Source of the DNA: Euglena gracilis
Lineage: Eukaryota > Euglenida > Euglenophyceae > Euglenales
Direction: 5' to 3'
Assembly (NCBI GenBank): GCA_039621445.1
Contig: CP154956.1
Coordinates: 90,464,482 to 90,528,481 of the forward strand
DNA length: 64,000 nt
Positions within the stretch are counted from its first letter, which is position 1. Each line of letters starts with the position of its first letter. Position numbers and translations under genes: made by a program. Shown here piece by piece: positions 63,679 to 64,000 of the stretch. The notes beneath the pieces are model-generated. The model was not told the origin of the DNA and did no database searches. It worked only from the letters and a program-made list of their open reading frames with translations.

Positions 63679-64000
63679 CGGCGCGGGGGGGGGGGGCGGG
63701 GGGGGGGGGGGGGAGGGGGGTCCGAGGGCGGCCGCGCGGGCGGAACGCATCCTAAAATCGGTGATTTTCGGGTCCAAAAAGTGGTCATTTTTTTGCCATT
63801 TTTGGGCCATTTTTGACCAAAAAAGTGCTCATTTGGCCGCGCGCAGAGCGCGCGGCCCCCAAATTTGCCATTTTGGGTCCAAAAATGGTCATTTTTGGTC
63901 ATTTTTGGGCCTCAAAAAATCGCGATTTTTTTACCAAAAATTTTTTTCTTGGCTATGCTAGGCACAGGGGGGGGAGGGGGGGGTCCAGGGGGGGGCGAGC

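Noticed and set aside
1-64000. tRNA, rRNA or other structured RNA genes
   Set aside because: I looked for tRNA-like cloverleaf boxes and rRNA-like blocks and saw none; the many hairpins are simple foldbacks without such features.

Overview
The window is eukaryotic nuclear DNA from a large, repeat-choked genome. The evidence is spliced exons with GT-AG introns, a full-length Ty3-type LTR retrotransposon, hAT and tyrosine-recombinase remnants, microsatellites, and long non-coding tracts full of G and C homopolymers. The one clearly identifiable cellular gene is a Rab23-type GTPase, a protein tied to cilia, so the organism probably makes ciliated or flagellated cells. A flagellate alga or other protist fits best, but this is inference and an invertebrate is not excluded.

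Layout. 1-12346: an uncharacterised, repeat-rich minus-strand ORF is split by an 11.2-kb Ty3-like element (777-11991) flanked by the 5-bp duplication GATGG. Removing the element and one GATGG restores one reading frame. 12743-12995: relic of a tyrosine recombinase. 14711-49157: a Rab23-like gene on the minus strand, with at least eight exons recovered at 49.1, 48.5, 29.4, 23.2, 21.8, 21.2, 19.2 and 14.7 kb. It ends in a CAAX box (CAII). The first exon was not found. Its largest intron (about 19 kb) holds a plus-strand gene fragment with a PHD finger (about 38.8-39.4 kb), a hAT remnant, a 77-bp tandem array inside a foldback element, and a duplicated satellite-bearing element (39880-45612). 49.2-64 kb: no confident gene; nested inverted repeats, a 0.57-kb inverted repeat pair around a 2.1-kb loop, hairpin cassettes and a third, inverted copy of the satellite element.

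The most unusual feature is structural. Many repeats are perfect or near-perfect hairpins. One set (31880-32281, 48802-48976, 49668-49886, 54503-54680, possibly 59344-63316) has inverted ends with long C/G runs and is flanked by TA. Related empty sites elsewhere in the window carry a single TA at three of the insertion points. These look like small TA-targeting DNA elements whose poly-C/poly-G ends explain many of the homopolymers. Within each locus both arms carry the same sequence variant, while different loci differ, so the arms appear to be homogenised locally.

Limits: this was read by eye. Exon edges, repeat edges and all family names need computed alignments. Long homopolymers may have wrong lengths, so frameshifts next to them are doubtful.
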